From: Rachicladosporium sp. CCFEE 5018
Taxonomy: Eukaryota; Ascomycota; Dothideomycetes; Cladosporiales; Cladosporiaceae
DNA: 64,000 nt
NCBI GenBank assembly: GCA_002077045.2
Contig: KZ111148.1
Location: 470,757 to 534,756, forward strand
Direction of reading: 5' to 3'
The position numbers and the translations under genes were made by a program. The notes below the pieces were generated by a model that was not told the DNA's origin, searched no databases, and saw only the letters and a list, made by a program, of their open reading frames with translations. The first letter of the stretch is position 1; every line of letters begins with the position of its first letter. Positions 39,323-50,967 of this stretch are shown in pieces.

Positions 39323-39670
39323 GCCAGAGTGCTATGGAAGTACCAGGTTGGCCTGCGAGCAAGGGTGTAGGAAGCGGCGATCAAGCTTGCTCAATGACAC
39401 CTTTATAACAAGGGAGCCTTGTAATGCTGGTAGTGCTGTTTGAGTCCTGCGCGACATCTCTAGAGGATGATAGCACGGTGAAAGCCATCTGATGTGAAAG
39501 TCTCTCGTAGCCATGGCAGATCCAGGAGGCTGCTGTCCAGCGTGCGAAAGTTCTGATCTTCGTCAGCCTGTTCTTCCAAATTACAGAGTCACACATACAC
39601 CACTCGGTGTCTTTGATAGCACCTGTTGAACACGACGGAAGTTTTGGTACGCCCGCTCCATATTGCAAGA
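39323..39670. other. Short spacer upstream of the coiled-coil gene
   Basis: About 350 bp without supported coding sequence; likely promoter of the coiled-coil gene and 3' region of the small membrane-protein gene, both on the minus strand. Confidence 0.4.
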
Positions 39671-39871
39671 TCATGTGTCTTTCTCCACTGTCACCACCTT
39701 CGGCAGACTCTCGCGCAAGCGTCGCTTGTCCTCATCCGTTGGAGTAAAGCCCAAGACCTGTTCGGCCTTGTCAGATGCCAGCAAGCCGAATCCGGCGTAG
39801 GCCATGATGCCACAGCCTACGATGAGGCGGGTCCGCATCGAGAGGTTGCGATAGGACTGCCAGATCGACAT
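39671..39871 (-). CDS. Small single-pass membrane protein, probably mitochondrial
   Basis: The product is 66 aa from ATG 39871. It begins MSIWQSYRNLSMRTRLIVGC and has one hydrophobic segment (LIVGCGIMAYAGFGLLAS). Then comes a charged, helical tail (PTDEDKRRLRESLPKVVTVE). A short basic N-terminus before one membrane helix and an amphipathic tail is typical of small inner-membrane subunits or assembly factors of fungi, and I believe related unnamed proteins exist, but I cannot name it. The pattern is too ordered to be a chance frame and no longer gene overlaps it. The location is inference. Confidence 0.65.
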   Translation of the reverse strand: MSIWQSYRNLSMRTRLIVGCGIMAYAGFGLLASDKAEQVLGFTPTDEDKRRLRESLPKVVTVEKDT

Positions 39872-40390
39872 AATATCTCTCAGTAGGCGTGCAAGATTCG
39901 GACTAAGTTGTGCCCAGCTTTGGTACTGATGTAATGTATGAGATGGGACAATATGCTCCCGTTGTCGTTGTGCTGCGAGAAGGGAGGTACGCAGGAGCTG
40001 CCAGCCTAGTGTTTGCGGTTAGAGAATGTCCGATCCCGGTCTGGACTCCACGACGACTCGCCTTGGATCTTTTGGAGAGTATCTACCTTCCGACCTGTGT
40101 CATTGAATCCATCAAACGGCACCATACATAAAACTACATGCACGAACGTTGCACGAAGTCACGAGCTCGTTTGTGAACATGAACCGTGCACTACCTCGGT
40201 GTGATGAGCCGAGGCTGTGGATGTATGCGAGTGAAGCAGGGCGACTCCTCCTCGTATGCTAGTCGATCGATGTCAGCAAGTGTACTGTAGACTCTCTTGT
40301 AGACACTCTTCTTATCCGACCCAAACCACCAAGCATTATTCTCTCCATCAGCACCCAAATCAGCACCATTCTCCCAAAGTTACCGCGACC
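39872..40390. promoter_or_regulatory. Divergent promoter between the small membrane protein and nitronate monooxygenase
   Basis: A non-coding stretch of about 520 bp. The nitronate monooxygenase start lies in a good context (GCGACC before ATG at 40391). Confidence 0.45.
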
Positions 40391-41617
40391 ATGGCGTCCC
40401 CACGTAGGTCTAGTCGAGATCAGCATGGCGAACAGCAAGTTGACCAGGCAACAGAGCAAATCCGTACGACCACCACAGATCTCTTGAAGATCAACCACCC
40501 AATCATGCTGGCCGGCATGAACGTTGCCGCCGGCCCAAAGCTCGCAGCAGCTGTCTCGAACGCCGGCGGGATTGGTGTGATCGGAGGCGTAGGCTACACT
40601 CCGGACATGCTCCGCGAGCAGATCGCCGAGCTCAAGAGCTTCTTGAAGGAGAAGAATGCACCGTTCGGTGTCGATCTGCTGCTTCCGCAAGTCGGTGGTA
40701 GCGCCAGGAAGACGAAGTAAGCGGACTGTCGGATCTGGTGAGAGGAAGATAGGCGCTGACAGTACTAGCTACGACTACACCAAGGGCAAGCTCGACGAAC
40801 TAGTCTCGATCATCATCGACTCCGGCGCCAAGCTGTTCGTCTCTGCCGTCGGTGTACCACCTAAGCACGTTGTCGACCGTCTCCACGGCGCAGGAATCCT
40901 CTACATGAACATGATCGGTCACCCCAAGCACGTCCAGAAGTGCCTTGACCTTGGCGTCGATCTCATCTGCGCCCAGGGTGGCGAGGGCGGAGGTCACACT
41001 GGTGATGTCCCCACGACGGTCTTGATCCCTGCAGTAGCTGCATTGGTCAAGGGCAAGAAGTCTGGGCTCGGACACCAGATTCAGGTCGTGGCTGCAGGTG
41101 GTCTGTACAACGGGCAGTCGCTTGCCGCTGCGCTAGCACTGGGAGCTACGGCTGTGTGGATCGGTACTCGCTTTATCTTGTCTGAGGTTCGTCTACCGCT
41201 TCCTGCCACTCCGCACCCATACTGACAACCACACAGGAAGCCGGCGCACCCAAAGCCCACCAAGAGGCCGTCCGCACCTCTGGCTTCGATGACAACATCC
41301 GCACTATCATCTTCACCGGCCGCCCGCTCCGCATCCGCAACAACCCCTACGTGAATGACTGGGAGGTCAACCGCCAAGCCGAGATCAAGGAGCTCACTTC
41401 CAAGGGCATAATCCCGGTTGAGCACGACCTCGAGAAGATGGGTGACGATGTTGATGATGACACGATGGACAACGCGAGGCCGTTCTTGATGGGTAAGGTC
41501 GCTGCTCTGGTGAACGAGAGGAAGAGCGCAAAGGCCATCATTGACGAGATGGTTGGGGATGCTGTCAAGGTTATCTCGGACAGTTCGAGTGCTGTTATCG
41601 GGAAGAGCAAGCTGTAG
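40391..41617 (+). CDS. Nitronate monooxygenase (2-nitropropane dioxygenase family)
   Basis: FMN enzyme that oxidises alkyl nitronates to carbonyl compounds and nitrite, detoxifying propionate-3-nitronate. Exons 40391..40716, 40769..41186 and 41237..41617 give 374 aa. Intron 1 (52 bp) is GTAAGC...ACTAG. Intron 2 (50 bp) has an unusual GTTCGT donor and ends CACACAG. Both joins are in phase: RKTNYDYTKG and ILSEEAGAPK. Flavin-binding motifs are present: IMLAGMNVAAGPKLAAAVSN, GIGVIGGVGYTP, ICAQGGEGGGHTGD, VVAAGGLYNGQSLAAALALG, TAVWIGTRF. The C-terminus FLMGKVAALVNERKSAKAII is usual for fungal members. Related enzymes also occur in fatty-acid and polyketide contexts, but nothing nearby points there. 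Confidence 0.93.
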
Positions 41618-42018
41618 ATACGTAGTCACGACAGTTATTGTGCAGCATGTTGAGTAAGAGTCTGTTCGATCTTTCAATTCTCCTGTTGTTGCGTGAAGTT
41701 CGCTCCGCTCATACCTGCCCCGAAGTTGACTTGGGGTGTAACACATTAGACATTACTATTTGCCGTTCGTGATTTTCTTCGTAGCGACTGTGGCCACTGT
41801 AGCGACTTTTTGATCCGTTCATCACACATTACTACGCCCACCTCTCTCACCAGTGCATACGATTCAAGCAGAACCTTGCAGGTTCGACATGCGCCGGTCG
41901 GACTTCGACATCTTCTTCCCAGCATGGATGGCACGGGCTGCATAGCTCATGTAAATCGTGCACCTGCCACACGAATTAGCCTCACGACCCAGACTCTCCG
42001 ACTGAGCTTATAGCAGGC
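41618..42018. other. Spacer between convergent genes
   Basis: About 400 bp with no supported gene. It may contain the last exon of the membrane protein downstream on the minus strand. Confidence 0.4.
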
Positions 42019-42538
42019 TTACAGTAAAAAAGTAAACAGCATAGGGACACCTGGCGCCCAGGACCCATCTGTATCCCACCTGCACCTTTGATTAGCACGG
42101 TCACTCTCAGTCTTACTGCACCTGGGTGAAACATACTCGTACATAGCGATTGTGATCGCTCCGGTGACGGCGTAGCCCAATGCTAGTAGCAAGGACATGA
42201 CGAGGGCGTGGATCGGGTGCAGAAGTGTAAAGCGGCAGACGACGAGATCGATCAATGTCCAGAGTAGTGCGATGATGGGCATGGGTAGCATCATTGTCCA
42301 ACCGGTGCTAAATTTGGGTCAGTAAGTGCTCGAACCTGAAGAAGTGAGCGTGGCTCTTTAGAAGCGCGTACCCAGCACTGTAGTCATTGTGGCCATCCGA
42401 AGAGACGGTGGCGTTGATTATGATGGTGATTATGAGTGTTATGATCGTGCTGGCAAAACATAGCAGCAGCCAGAATGCGGGATTCGTGATGCCTCGCCAG
42501 TGGGTTTGCGTGCGGGTTGAAGGAAAGGACGAGAGCAT
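42019..42538 (-). CDS. Multi-pass membrane protein, MARVEL-like
   Basis: Exon 1 is complement(42538..42372), starting MLSSFPSTRTQTHWRG with a first helix (FWLLLCFASTIITLIITIII). Intron 42308-42371 (64 bp, GTACGC...TTTAG) leads in phase to GTGWTMMLPMPIIALLWTL. Two or three more helices follow (IIALLWTLIDLVVCRFTLL, ALVMSLLLALGYAVTGAITI, ending MYEYVSP). Helix spacing and the short loops fit fungal MARVEL-domain proteins of the plasma membrane or secretory pathway. The 3' end is unsure. The frame runs to TAA at 42019, but a GTAAGA donor near 42118 suggests one or two more short introns with a different C-terminus. Role unknown. Confidence 0.65.
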
Positions 42539-43651
42539 TATGTTGATGGTGGTGCTTGATCTATCTTTGGGCGGCACTCTTCTTGAGAACTCGCTTACGG
42601 ACAATGCTTATGTGGTACGAAGTGAGGTGCAACAGAAGTAGCAAAGAGCGTAGCAAAGCAATAGGTACAGTACCTCACGTCGGCGACGCTACATGGGCCT
42701 TGTATACATGCCAATGCCAGACAGTCTTGAGCCGCGAAGGATTTGGTGAACTTGGGCGCAGTAGGCGCAGCGCTTGGCATGATGTAGTGGTGTAGCATCG
42801 TCGCCAAGGTACGAAGGATGCCCAGTCGGGAGACGGTGTTGGCGTGGCGAAACCTACAAAATCAATGACTCGCTGTCGTCTCGGCTAGGATTGGTGTCGT
42901 ACTGTAGTGAGCTCTAAGCACCTTAGCGAAAACTAGTCGCTGTGCTAGATTGCCGACAACACTGCCATGGCCTACGGACGACTTGTTAGTATGTTGTTCA
43001 AATGCAATATCAGAAGAGTGGATGTTTGGGGAGCGAGAAAAGTTGTAGCTGAGTCTCGATCAGGCTAGCGATCCCCGGAACAGGCCGCTCATAGAGCGAA
43101 CTCTAGTCAGCGACTTCACGCGTTCAACACCCATCTCCTACATAAAGTGCGGATAAGTGATTCGATGCCCATGTTACGGACGAGGGGACCAGAGTTGACT
43201 CTTCCTACTGTGACCTTGTTTTGAATATGGAGCTGCGGCATATCCAATTTTGGCCCAGATCATCTGGGAATACGACAGTGCGAAATAGACGGAGGAATCG
43301 GCACGATGCTGAAAGCTCGCGCGGTACGACGAAGTGGTCGCAAAGCTCCTCGTCAATTGGTTCGACGGCGAGTCATTCCTCAAACGATTGCCGAACCTGT
43401 TCATGAACCACGGCAATGGAGTTTACCGCAGCGAACTCTGCCTCCGACCTTGACAAGCGATTCCCATTGGCAGCATGTCCGCCCTGAAGTATCCTCCCAC
43501 AAGTTCACCACCGGCATGCTAGACCTCCCCAGGTAGTCCTATCGCTCAAGCCTTCACCGTGCAGCTGCTTACTAGTCTCAGCGGCTCATCGAACATTGCT
43601 CGTCTACTTGGTGCGGGTGCTTATGGGGCGAAATTGTACTCGAGGGAGCCC
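42539..43651. promoter_or_regulatory. Divergent upstream region of the membrane-protein gene and FOL1
   Basis: About 1.1 kb. A + strand open frame at 43306-43536 ends near the FOL1 frame and could be a spliced leader exon, but the intron this implies would be under 40 bp, so I do not include it. No other feature seen. Confidence 0.4.
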
Positions 43652-46600
43652 ATGGACGAACTACCCGAGCTCGATGACATCCAGTCAGCTCTCACATCTC
43701 GTAATCTTCGATGGACAGGGACCGACATCCGTTCTCGCCTGAACACACTGTACCTCGCGGCATGGCGCATTCTGGACCTTATGGCGGCTCCCAAAGATGT
43801 GTTTCTCCAAGTTTTCAGCCGCAACGACCGCCAGCTACCCAAGCTGCCAGCCGCGTCGCATCGTCCAACGTACGAGCAGCGCCTTGGCCGAGGCTGGTGT
43901 CTGGGAATCCGCCTCTGCGTTGAGAGGGACAACGATAAGCAGTGCGCAAGGCCATATGTGGACCTCGCTTCGGGCACTTTCGCGATTGATGGACTTTGCA
44001 TGATTCGTGGACTACCTTCGACTCACCGCGGCGCCCTAGACTTGACCTTCTCTGTTGAAGCATCCCTCCATACTCCGGACATGGTGGTGCCCGAACCGCC
44101 GATTGCATTAGACGGTGTTCGCGAGAGTCGCGTACAAGGCACGCTGCAGCAGCATAACGATGCTATTCGTGAAGGCATTCTCTTGACGATAAACGGGCGT
44201 ACGTTCGCCACGCCCACCGACTTACTTGAAGCTGCAAGTACAGCTGTAGAGTCTGTCTTCCGAAGCAGTCAGCTGTCGAAGTGCCTTTCGCTACGAGGTA
44301 GCAGCGTTGTGCTGCAATCTGAATCTCGAGCCAGGATAGCCGTGCACAAGACCTACCCGGAGACTGGATCTTCTGCTCACTGTTTGAAGATCTGTACAGC
44401 GAAGGCAAAGTTGTAAGTCAGCGCAAGGGTCCGGCTATTGTAGTTTGCTGACTATCTGAAGGGTTTCCAATGCTGAGCATAGAGTCGAAGCTACGCAGAT
44501 CGAAATCGCAATACATCATTGGCATCCCGACACCAGCAATCTCTACACGCAGGTAGCCGCCGATCTTTCTGCTGTGATTGCGCGATTCTTCAAGTCTTCG
44601 TCACTATGTGGAATCGCTGCCATCGAAGCGTGTGTTGACGAGATTTCAACACGATGTCCTGTGCTTCTTCCCATGCGATTCTCGGTGACCCTCCGGACCA
44701 GAGGGCCGGCCTTGGCGGCTACAGCAATAGCACTTCGTCGCAATGATCCGAGCGCACAGAGTGCCTGGTCGATTGCGCTGATGGTCCCCCTACATAGGAC
44801 CTGCAGAATCTCAATGACCAACGGAGTTGCCACGGACCTGCAGATTGAACAGATCGATGTGATCGCGAGACTGCCTTCGCGACCCACAAGCCCGAACGTC
44901 GACGCAGTAGAAGGCTCGCTCGATGCACGCGCGACGTACATTTCGGAGATCGTCAGTGCAACACTGGAACAGATCTCCGGCAGTGTGAATTTCGAGAACG
45001 TCACAACGGTACCGAAGCTTCTTGCTGAAAGCGTGCTGAAAGTTGTGTCGGAACTGACGCCTGGCTTGGAAATTACCACTTTGTCGATGCGTACTAGTAA
45101 TGCACAGAACACTGACTCCAACGTTGTCGTGGCTCTGCCGAGGGAGCAACGAGCCTCCTCGTCCCCCTCCTTCACGTTGTTGCACGATCACAACAACGAT
45201 CGAATTCGAGAAAGTATGTCGTTTCCCATAACATCACTGGGCACGCCAGGAGAGGACACTAAGACTGCTTGCACAGTCGTCGAAGCTCGGGAACAGCATC
45301 CTATTACCGAGCACGCTGTCTCTACGTCCGCGCTTCAATACTTTATCAGAGATTGGTAGGTCGAACTTCTCCGCATCCACTTGTGCCTTCACTCAGCTTA
45401 CAAGTCAGTAGTCCAGCGATCCTCGAAAAGATCGGATGTGCCACCATAACATACACTGTCACTGCTCCGAAGGACATTCCCCTCTCAGAAATCGCCTTCG
45501 CAAGCCCACAGGATCTGATCGACCGCATTGAAGCGATTGACGTCGGCACATTGTCGACTCTATCGTCAGTATGCCTAGGATTGTGCCGAGACACTCCTTC
45601 ACTGCAGTCGACCTCTCTCAGTATGTTTGTACCGACAGTCCATCTACACGAAGGTGCACGTCAAGGATTCAGTAGCCCTGCAATGACAGTGAAAGCGTTG
45701 CACGGGCACCAACCGCAGATAGACCTCTATGTCGAGTTCAGATATGCGTTTAAAGTAGGACTGACCTCTCATCGACAAGGGAAGCTTTTCCCAATGGGGG
45801 CTCGAATCAACCTGCGGTGTCAAGCCTTCCCGACCATAGACGATGGTGTCGGCATGAACGCCAGGGACGAGTTTTGGAAACTGATGTTGAGCGTGCGAAA
45901 TGGTCTGCAAAGTGCCTTTGACTGCTGTGTCTTCGACGATATCCAAGCTTCTGCGGACACTGTTGCGCTGTGGTTGGTGGACAATGCTCGGCAGACAGCT
46001 TCTGTATCGTGGTCCGAGGTGCGCGTCACCACGGCAATCTACGAGGAGGAATCTTGGACGATTAAGCCTATAAGCGAGGCAAGTGCGATGCGCAAGCCTG
46101 CTTCCCCAGGCCAGACCGGCGACCCTGCTTCGTACGCGCCAGTGGACCGAGATGGCGATGCCTTATCGATGTTCACGGAGAGCGCTCCGCCAAGCACAAG
46201 CCGAGATCGTAATCGCGCTCGAATGGCTGAGAATAAGCAGGCGACATTGGCAGTAAGTCCTTCCAATCTAGCGAGATCTACTTCGCCAGTCACGCACTTC
46301 GGTGGCAGCTCCACAGCAAGTTCAAGTGCAGACTGGTCGTCATCTCGCACAAAAGCTGTACACGACGAAAGGTTCGGAGCAGAACGAGTTACGCCCGTGC
46401 CTGTGATCCGATCTACGCTAGCAACTGTATCGGAGCGGACTGACCGTTCACTACACAACGACCGCGGCAACGTAGTGGGCGACGTTATTGAGGGCAGCCT
46501 TAATGTCGTAACCACGACGGCCGCAAGGGTCGCAAAGGCTTCTTGGAGACGTGGCATTGTCATTGCCCTCGGGAGCAACATAGGTGATCGCATTGGCGAG

Positions 46601-48221
46601 ATCGAGAAAGCGTGCCGTGCCATAGACGCAGACCCAGATATGCGCATCGTCGACACCAGCTGTCTCTACGAAAGTGAGCCAATGTACGTCGAGGACCAAG
46701 ATCGCTTCATCAACGGCGTATGCGAGGTATGATGTCCAGCGTAGTGATGTTCAAATTTGCAGTCGCTGACCACCATCAGATTGAGACGACACTGTCTCCT
46801 ATGGATCTACTCGACCGGCTACAAGCTATCGAGCGAGGCCATGGTCGAGTCAAACTTATCGACAAAGGTCCACGCAACATAGATCTTGACATTCTCCTTT
46901 ATGGCGATGAGGTGATGTCGACTGAGCGACTTATCATACCTCATGCGCTGATGCAAGAGCGCGCATTCGTGCTCAAGCCGCTGTTGGAGTAAGCCGCCTG
47001 TCTTGACTTCTGAAGGTTCTTGGCTAATCTCACTCCAGCTTGAAGACAGTGGCCAATCTGCGTGTGCCCAAGATATTGAACACACCCAATAATTTGTTGG
47101 ATAAAATTGATAAGACTGCGTCAATGATGGAGAGTGTCACGCCACTGGTATCGGACTGGATGTTCATTCACAGGACTAAAGCCGATCGAAGAACGCATGT
47201 CATGTCGATACTCAACACCACGCCGGACTCATTCTCGGACGGCGGCGCTCATGAGTCCACCAACGTTGCTCACATCAAGGCAGTAGCTGCTGCTCATATC
47301 GCAGCCGGTGCCACCATCATCGATGTTGGCGGTCAATCATCCCGTCCAGATGCACCCGATGTGACGGCTGAAGAAGAAATGAGTCGCGTGCTACCAACTA
47401 TAGCCGCCATCAGAAGCCTCCCCCAAGCCGCCGAAATAGCCATCTCTGTTGACACCTATCGTGCTGCTGTCGCGGAAGCTGCCGTCAACGCAGGAGCACA
47501 TATCGTCAACGACATCTCTGCTGGTACATTGGATCCACTCATGCTCAAGACCGTGGCACGTCTCGGCTGCACCTATGTTATGATGCATATGCGCGGCACT
47601 CCAGCCACAATGTCTAGTCCTGAACACTGCACTTACATGGATGGTTTGCTGACCGGCGTCCGAGCAGAACTCCAGGACAGGATCGATGCTGCAATAGCCG
47701 CGGGGGTTCGCAAATGGCGCATCATTATCGATCCCGGAATAGGATTCGCCAAAACAAGTGAGCAGAACGTTGAACTGCTGAGACTGCTCAGCTACCGACA
47801 AATGCAGGGTCTGAACACAGCCGAGTACAATTGCGGACTCGGCAGTCGTCTGAAACGCTATCCGATGCTGTTGGGAAGCAGCCGGAAGGGCTTCATCGGT
47901 ACCGTGACTGGTGTGAAGGAACCCAAGGACCGAGTCATGGGCACCGCGGCTACAGTGACCGCGGCTGTGATTGCCGGTGCGGATATCGTGCGCGTGCATG
48001 ATGTTGCTGAAATGGCCCAAGTCGTGAAGATGGCAGATGCGATATACAGATCGCCACAACAAGCGGCGGGCCGCAAAGGAAAGGTAGTTGCAGCGAGCGC
48101 GCTGAGATCCAGACCAAGACAGAGTCCGTGGCGGTCGCAGCGCAAAGACGGCCGAAGATCTGTCGGACACTCCAGCGCCACCCCGAGGCCTGGTTTACCA
48201 TTCGCGCAGCGTTATGGCTAA
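43652..48221 (+). CDS. FOL1: Folic acid synthesis protein FOL1 (HPPK-DHPS) with a very large diverged N-terminal DHNA-like region
   Basis: Carries HPPK (pyrophosphorylates 6-hydroxymethyl-dihydropterin) and DHPS (condenses it with p-aminobenzoate; the sulfonamide target). Exons 43652..44412, 44462..45355, 45409..46726, 46780..46988 and 47039..48221 join in phase to 1454 aa; introns are 49-53 bp. HPPK starts at about residue 933: IVIALGSNIGDRIGEIEKAC, YESEPMYVEDQDRFING, DKGPRNIDLDILLYGDEV. DHPS: HVMSILNTTPDSFSDGG, IDVGGQSSRP, IVNDISAG, IIIDPGIGFAKTSEQN, LLGSSRKGFIG, RVHDV. In yeast Fol1 (824 aa) about 290 residues of paired DHNA aldolase precede HPPK. Here about 930 do, and they are only weakly FolB-like (FENVTTVPKLLAESVLKVVS). 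The start is uncertain. It is convergent with an aminopeptidase gene. Confidence 0.93.
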
Positions 48222-48368
48222 TGGTATCGATCCTGTCAGGCCTCTGCGAATGCAATTGCTACCCATTTACTGCGCAAGAATCGTTGGAAAAGGCAGTGTC
48301 GCAGCAAGGGGCACGGGGAGCAAGAACATGGTGGAAGAGCACGAGCGATTCCTGACTGATGGATCCGT

Positions 48369-49846
48369 TCATACCCCATTTACCATTCCCTCCACATCCT
48401 CCAAGCTGCTACTGACAGTCGTCAAGTTCTCATATCCACTTTCCGTGACCAGTATATCGTCCTCGATTCTCACACCTCCAACGGTCCAATATCTCTCCAG
48501 CACACTCTCCTCGACTACTCCCTTCCACTTCCCATCAGCCAACTCCTGCCTAAGCGGGAACTCCCTGAAGTAAATCCCTGGCTCATTCGTGATCACTGCA
48601 CCAGCCGGCACAGTGCCACGGACTCGCAGGTAAGCGAGGTACGGATTAGGATCAAAGTAATTCGCGTTACCGCCTGTGTCGTGAGTGTCCATGCCAAGGT
48701 AGTGTCCGAGACCATGTGGGAAGAACCGAGTCGTGATTTGCGATTTGAGGATCTCGTCGATGCTCAACTTTTGGTCCAAGATCCCAAGCTTCTGCAAACC
48801 TTCAGCAGCGACACGATGGGCGAGCATGTGGCAGTCTTCCCACCGCACGCCGGCTTTGATGAGACTCATGGCTTCGGACTGCATCTTCAGCACGAGGGTG
48901 TAGATCTCCTTGCTCTCCTTAGTGAAGCGTCCATTCAGTGGGAATGTGCGAGTAATGTCGGCGCAGTAGCAGCTATATTCTCCTCCCGCATCGAGCAGCA
49001 AATTCAGCTTACCATTGAGGCTGTCGTCATTGTGCACGTAGTGTAGTGTGCTAGCGTGAGGACCGGAGGCGCAGATACAGCCGTATGCTTGCTCTCTGCA
49101 GCCATTCGCGTGGCAGTGCATCACGAAGACAGCATTGAGCTGGCGCTCGTTTGATGCAGCGTGAACGGATGCGAGAACTTGCTCGTGAGCGTAAGAGGAG
49201 ATGATGTTGGCGTGACGAATGAGGGCGATCTCGTGGTCGTCCTTGACCACTCGGCAGTTCTCTATGGCAGGCCGGAGCAGGGTCGTCTCGATCGTCGGGT
49301 GAGCGTAAGTGTTTGGCGATGAGAAGATCGCGAGATCCGCACGGTCTTCGATGACGAGTAGAGCTTTGTTCTCCTTCCTGAGCAAGCCGATGGCGAAGTT
49401 GTCAGATTTGAGATCGTCGGTGGTCTTGACTTTGTCGATATCGAACTTGGCAAGTGCTTGGTCTGGGAGAAGCGGCATGCCAGCCCACATGACAGATTCG
49501 GGGTCGACAGGCGGGATCCATAGGGTCGATGTGTCTGCGGCTATGTCGTAGGCGAAGTAGCAGTCTGGGAGATTGCTTCCAGTGAGGTAGTAGAAGTGAC
49601 GACGTTGACGGAAGTGCATTGCTTGATCATCATCCTACTTTAGTTACTACCGGCTGATGAGGTCTACGGTAGGACCGAAAGACTCACCTCTACCATTGCT
49701 GTTACTCTCCCTTCGAGCCATATCACGCCTCCAGTCGGTCCTCCATTCTCGGCAATATACTTGGCTACTCGTCTCGCATGAGCTTTGGCGGGATACTTGC
49801 CCGGAGGCGGCGAAGGCAACTTCGGGTTTGCTATCGTCTTGGGCAT
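48369..49846 (-). CDS. pepP: Xaa-Pro aminopeptidase (aminopeptidase P, M24B)
   Basis: Removes the N-terminal residue before proline; a di-metal (Mn) cytosolic peptidase. Exons complement(49634..48369) and complement(49846..49688) are joined across a 53-bp GTGAGT...AGTAG intron (49635-49687), giving 474 aa. The N-domain includes KYPAKAHARRVAKYIAENGG and RQRRHFYYLTGSNLPDCYFA. The pita-bread catalytic domain shows the metal ligands: LLLDAGGEYSCYCADITRTF (two Asp), FPHGLGHYLGMDTHDTGG (His), ITNEPGIYF (Glu) and GGVRIEDDILVT (Glu). These are all present, so it should be active. The start MPKTIANPKLPSPPP is the usual fungal form. The 3' end lies 147 bp from that of FOL1. Confidence 0.96.
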
Positions 49847-50204
49847 GTTGCGTACTGTATCGAACTTGCAGATTGAATGCTGCCGTAAGTCTACATCACG
49901 TCTGATAAGGAATGTAGTCGATGGAGCACGGGTGCAAGGGAAAGCCGGCAGTAAGCGAACATGCATCTCCCTGCTACTGTTTACAATGATAACGACTAGG
50001 CAGCATGACATGCATCAGCGCACTGTAATGCAACGAGAATGCTCATGGACGAGAGCATGGTATGTTACAAGGTCGCAAGTCAATACATGTAGCCTTCCCG
50101 TCTCCGTCTTCCGTGAAGATCTCAGCTTCAGACCCGAACGCCTGCAAAATCACCACGACGCCACTATATGCCTGTATGTACCATTCGATCCCCAATTGGT
50201 CACC
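49847..50204. promoter_or_regulatory. Upstream region of the aminopeptidase gene and 3' region of KRE9
   Basis: About 360 bp, both flanking genes on the minus strand. No coding signal seen. Confidence 0.4.
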
Positions 50205-50867
50205 CTAGTCCTTCCATCGGTTCAAGAACTTCGCCATGTCACCAGTGGGTCCTGCAACTGGAGCAGCCTGTGACATGTCAGCCGCATCCACGATTTGAAG
50301 CATGAATTTGGAAATCAAAGCATACCGTATTCTCCACGCTCACTACACTGAACGTCTGGCTCTGCGTCAGAGTCGTGACAACGCCCTGGGCCGGCGGCAA
50401 GTTCGTCCTCGCAATAACGACAGCGCTGGTTGGGTTCAGCGGGGTGAAGTTCTTCTTGGTGATCTTCGTGGGCGGTATTGGCTGCATTGGCGCGTATTTC
50501 GTTCCTCCTGTCTGCTGCCCATATGGAACCGCATACTCATCGCCACCTGCTGCTGCGCCACTACCTGCATTCCCACCTGCGTTGTTGCTGACTGAGTTGA
50601 TCGTGGCCGGACCGTCAAGGCTGCCAGCTGATGCTGCTACACCTGCAGCCGCCGCTGCTGGGACTACACCAGTCATGCCTGAGATCGAGAAGCGCTTGGA
50701 GAAGTTGATCACCTGTCCACCACTCGTGGCTGCCGATGTCATCTTTAAGTAGTACCCATTGGTCGCAGGTCCTGACGCTGCGGCGGGGATGGTTGCCGTG
50801 TATGAGTTGCCGGAGACCATGTTACCCGCGAACGATGTGATTGCCACTGATGTAGCATCTGTGTTTC
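50205..50867 (-). CDS. KRE9: KRE9/KNH1-family cell wall beta-1,6-glucan protein, N-terminus lost in a gap
   Basis: Secretory-pathway protein required for cell-wall beta-1,6-glucan assembly. Visible exons are complement(50267..50205) and complement(50867..50326). The intron at 50268-50325 (58 bp, GTATGC, GGCTGAC branch, GTCACAG) restores the family C-terminus GDMAKFLNRWKD. Upstream are SVAITSFAGNMVSGNSYTA, GYYLKMTSAATSGGQVINFS, KRFSISGMTG and, after an Ala/Gly-rich linker, VPYGQQTGGTKYAPMQPIPP with TKITKKNFTP and TLTQSQTFSV, all characteristic of this family. The frame runs into the N block at 50868, so the signal peptide and first immunoglobulin-like part are missing from the assembly. Cys content is low here because most sits upstream in the missing part. 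Confidence 0.9.
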
Positions 50868-50967
50868 NNNNNNNNNNNNNNNNNNNNNNNNNNNNNNNNN
50901 NNNNNNNNNNNNNNNNNNNNNNNNNNNNNNNNNNNNNNNNNNNNNNNNNNNNNNNNNNNNNNNNNNN
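50868..50967. other. Scaffold gap of 100 N
   Basis: Gap of unknown size inside the 5' part of KRE9. Unlike the other gap, its flanks are not duplicated, so sequence is really missing. Confidence 0.99.

Noticed and set aside
43306..43536. Possible 5' exon of FOL1
   Set aside because: Joining it to the next frame needs an intron under 40 bp with a poor donor; the protein gained is Arg-rich without family features.
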